NCBI RefSeq assembly: GCF_947253055.1
Contig: NZ_CAMXYE010000072.1
Location: 1-7,329, forward strand
Direction of reading: 5' to 3'
Origin: an uncultured Arcanobacterium sp.
GTDB lineage: Bacteria; Actinomycetota; Actinomycetes; Actinomycetales; Actinomycetaceae
Length of the DNA stretch: 7,329 nt
Each line of letters starts with the position of its first letter. Positions within the stretch are counted from its first letter, which is position 1. A program made the translations under genes and the position numbers. Positions 5,217 to 7,329 of the stretch are shown here, piece by piece. The notes beneath the pieces were generated by a model. That model was not told the origin of the DNA and made no database searches. It saw nothing but the letters and a program-made list of their open reading frames with translations.

Positions 5217-7329
5217 GTGCATGAAACTATTCATATTCAGGGAGCCCGAGAGCATAATCTAAAAAATATCACGGTAGATATACCGCGCGATAAGCTAATC
5301 GTATTTACGGGGCTCTCTGGATCTGGAAAATCTTCTCTCGCTTTCGACACTATTTTCGCCGAAGGTCAGCGCCGCTATGTAGAATCCCTCAGCTCCTACG
5401 CCCGCCAGTTCCTCGGGCAGATGGATAAGCCAGATATTGATTTTATCGAGGGGCTTTCTCCCGCTGTTTCTATTGATCAGCGTTCCACGAGCCGCAATCC
5501 GCGCTCCACGGTGGGGACGATTACCGAAATTTATGATTATTTGCGTTTGCTTTACGCGCGAGCTGGTACCCAGTTTTGCCCGCAATGTGGGGAAAAAGTG
5601 ACGGCGCAAAGTGCCGAACAAATCGTAAATTCTCTTTTAGAGTATCCCGAGGGCACGCGCGTACAGATTCTCGCTCCCGTAGTAAAGGGACGAAAAGGCC
5701 AGCATTTAGATTTAATAAAAGATTTAAGTGGCGAAGGATTTTCCCGCTTGCGGGTGGATGGCGAAATCTGGCGAATTAATGAAGTGCCGCCGTTAGCTAA
5801 GACGAAAAAGCACAGCATTGAAATAGTGGTAGATAGATTGGCGCTGAAAGCGGGTATTCGTACTCGTCTCACTGATTCAGTGGAAACAGCGCTGCGCCGG
5901 GCAGGTGGTACTTTAATGGCTGATTTTGTAGATTTACCGGCTGCGGATAAAAAACGGAGCCGTACCTTTTCTGAGCAGCGTTCTTGCCCGCAGGGGCACA
6001 TTTTAGAGTTAGAGGAAATAGAGCCCCGCACTTTTTCTTTTAATGCTCCTTATGGAGCGTGCCCGGAGTGTTCTGGTATTGGCTCTAATCTGCAGGTATC
6101 GCCGGATTTAGTGGTCCCCGATGAGGATTTAAGCATTCGAGAAGGGGCAATTGTGCCTTGGTCAGTGACTGCTTCTGCTAAAGCTCGGGAATATCATATG
6201 CGCCAGCTTTCCTCCCTTGGGAAAGAATTAGGCTTTGATATGGATATGCCGTGGAAAGAAATTCCCACTGCCGCGCAAGAGAAAATTTTGCATGGCTACA
6301 AATTTAAAATAAAAATGCAGTATCGAAATCGGTGGGGGAGAGAGCGTATCTATTCCACTGGGTTTGAAGGAGTATTGCACTTTGTGCGGCGTAAGTACGA
6401 CGAAACGCAGTCGGAGTTATCAAAAGAGCGCTATGCGGGGTTCATGCGCAATATCCCTTGTGCAGCATGCGGGGGAGCGCGCTTACGCCCAGAAGTTTTG
6501 GCGGTAAAAGTGGGAGGGTTGAATATTGACGAAGTTACCCATCTTTCTATCGGGGAAGCGGGAGAGTTCTTCCAGAATTTAGAGCTAGAAGCGCGCGAGC
6601 AAAAAATTGCCCGGCAGATATTGCGAGAAGTAATCGCTCGGTTGCAGTTCATGGTGTCAGTAGGTTTGAGCTATCTCTCGCTGGCGCGTTCCGCAGGTAC
6701 GCTTTCCGGAGGGGAAGCCCAGCGCATTCGCCTTGCTACCCAGATAGGGTCAGGTCTGGTAGGAGTACTCTACGTGCTCGATGAACCCTCTATTGGCCTG
6801 CATCAGCGCGATAACGATAAATTATTGAAAGCGCTGCAGCGTTTGCGGGATTTAGGGAATACCTTAATCGTGGTAGAGCACGATGAAGATACTATTCGCA
6901 GTGCAGATTGGATATTAGATATTGGCCCGCGTGCAGGCGAGCAAGGTGGAGAGATAATTTATAACGGTCCGCCGGCCGGAATTGTGGATGCCGAAAAATC
7001 TCTGACGGGTGCCTATTTGGCGGGGCGGCGGGAGATTGCCGTACCACTGCAACGGCGAAAAATAGATAAACAGAAGCAGCTGCACGTATGGGGAGCGCAA
7101 GAGAATAATCTGCAGAATATCGATGTCGATTTTCCGCTGGGAGTATTTACCGCGGTCACCGGCGTCTCCGGCTCCGGTAAGTCTTCGCTAGTTAATTCGA
7201 TTCTCTACGAATCTTTAGCAAATTCACTTAATAAAGCGCGCCATCTACCTGGAAAGCATAAAAAAATTACCGGCGGAGAGAGCTTAGAAAAAATAGTGCA
7301 CGTAGATCAGTCCCCAATCGGGCGTACTC
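5217..7329 (+). CDS. uvrA: Excinuclease ABC subunit A (UvrA), 3'-truncated by window end
   Basis: UvrA is the dimeric ABC-type ATPase that finds DNA lesions and loads UvrB. The frame gives about 704 residues of a family near 950, open to the window end. N-terminal IHIQGAREHNLKNI leads to Walker A GLSGSGKSS (32-40). YVESLSSYARQFLGQMDKP and STSRNPRSTVGTITEIYDYL are hallmark UvrA stretches. The first zinc module is CPQGH (C257, H261) paired with CPEC (C282, C285). A second CxxC lies at C415/C418. The ABC signature LSGGEAQ is at 496-502, Walker B LYVLDEPS at 518-525 and the second Walker A GVSGSGKSS at 649-657. The start must be GTG 5217: an in-frame TAA lies at 5205-5207, and the first in-frame ATG (near 5420) is beyond Walker A. 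The second signature, the second Walker B and the C-terminal zinc finger lie outside the window. Confidence 0.97.
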   Translation, partial: MHETIHIQGAREHNLKNITVDIPRDKLIVFTGLSGSGKSSLAFDTIFAEGQRRYVESLSSYARQFLGQMDKPDIDFIEGLSPAVSIDQRSTSRNPRSTVGTITEIYDYLRLLYARAGTQFCPQCGEKVTAQSAEQIVNSLLEYPEGTRVQILAPVVKGRKGQHLDLIKDLSGEGFSRLRVDGEIWRINEVPPLAKTKKHSIEIVVDRLALKAGIRTRLTDSVETALRRAGGTLMADFVDLPAADKKRSRTFSEQRSCPQGHILELEEIEPRTFSFNAPYGACPECSGIGSNLQVSPDLVVPDEDLSIREGAIVPWSVTASAKAREYHMRQLSSLGKELGFDMDMPWKEIPTAAQEKILHGYKFKIKMQYRNRWGRERIYSTGFEGVLHFVRRKYDETQSELSKERYAGFMRNIPCAACGGARLRPEVLAVKVGGLNIDEVTHLSIGEAGEFFQNLELEAREQKIARQILREVIARLQFMVSVGLSYLSLARSAGTLSGGEAQRIRLATQIGSGLVGVLYVLDEPSIGLHQRDNDKLLKALQRLRDLGNTLIVVEHDEDTIRSADWILDIGPRAGEQGGEIIYNGPPAGIVDAEKSLTGAYLAGRREIAVPLQRRKIDKQKQLHVWGAQENNLQNIDVDFPLGVFTAVTGVSGSGKSSLVNSILYESLANSLNKARHLPGKHKKITGGESLEKIVHVDQSPIGRT

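Noticed and set aside
5552..6031. Minus-strand open frame of 159 codons inside uvrA
   Set aside because: Antisense shadow; the plus strand carries contiguous, highly conserved UvrA sequence.
1..7329. A previously undescribed multi-gene system
   Set aside because: Every substantial reading frame is a recognised housekeeping or widespread family gene, and there are no mobile-element, phage, CRISPR or defence signatures; the noteworthy content is regulatory.

Overview
This window looks like chromosomal core-genome DNA from an actinobacterium (Actinomycetota) of roughly balanced GC content. The gene order rpsA - coaE - uvrB - terC - (yciI-like, opposite strand) - uvrA is a familiar actinobacterial arrangement. 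The proteins agree with it: an alanine-rich RpsA tail ending in LASDEALAALREKL, a CoaE with a C-terminal extension, and actinobacterial-type UvrB and UvrA. A placement near Actinomycetaceae is a guess from GC content and codon use.

Layout: (1) 1-228 is the 3' end of rpsA, followed by a perfect GC-rich inverted repeat (264-290) that probably ends or attenuates the rpsA transcript. (2) A TATAAT box (295-300) precedes coaE (370-1257, dephospho-CoA kinase), which is one base from uvrB (1259-3304, excinuclease subunit B); the two form a tight operon. (3) The 275-bp gap 3305-3579 holds no gene but contains a well-formed yybP-ykoY manganese riboswitch (3454-3543). Its P1 3' strand overlaps a hairpin that can mask the ribosome-binding site of the next gene. 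(4) terC (3580-4638) encodes a TerC/Alx-family membrane protein, probably a Mn2+ exporter. (5) The convergent gap 4639-4830 holds a minus-strand intrinsic terminator, a 21-nt tandem repeat and an 11-nt tandem repeat. (6) A small YciI-like gene lies on the minus strand (4831-5118). (7) Divergently from it, uvrA starts at a GTG (5217) and runs off the window at 7329 after about 704 of some 950 expected codons. Both divergent genes appear to have leaderless promoters.

Functionally, UvrA and UvrB are the damage-recognition subunits of nucleotide excision repair. CoaE completes coenzyme A synthesis and shares the uvrB transcript without an obvious functional link. terC appears to be an independent, manganese-controlled unit. 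The most informative non-coding element is the riboswitch with its predicted translational ON switch. I found no phage, transposon, CRISPR, defence or otherwise unknown multi-gene system.
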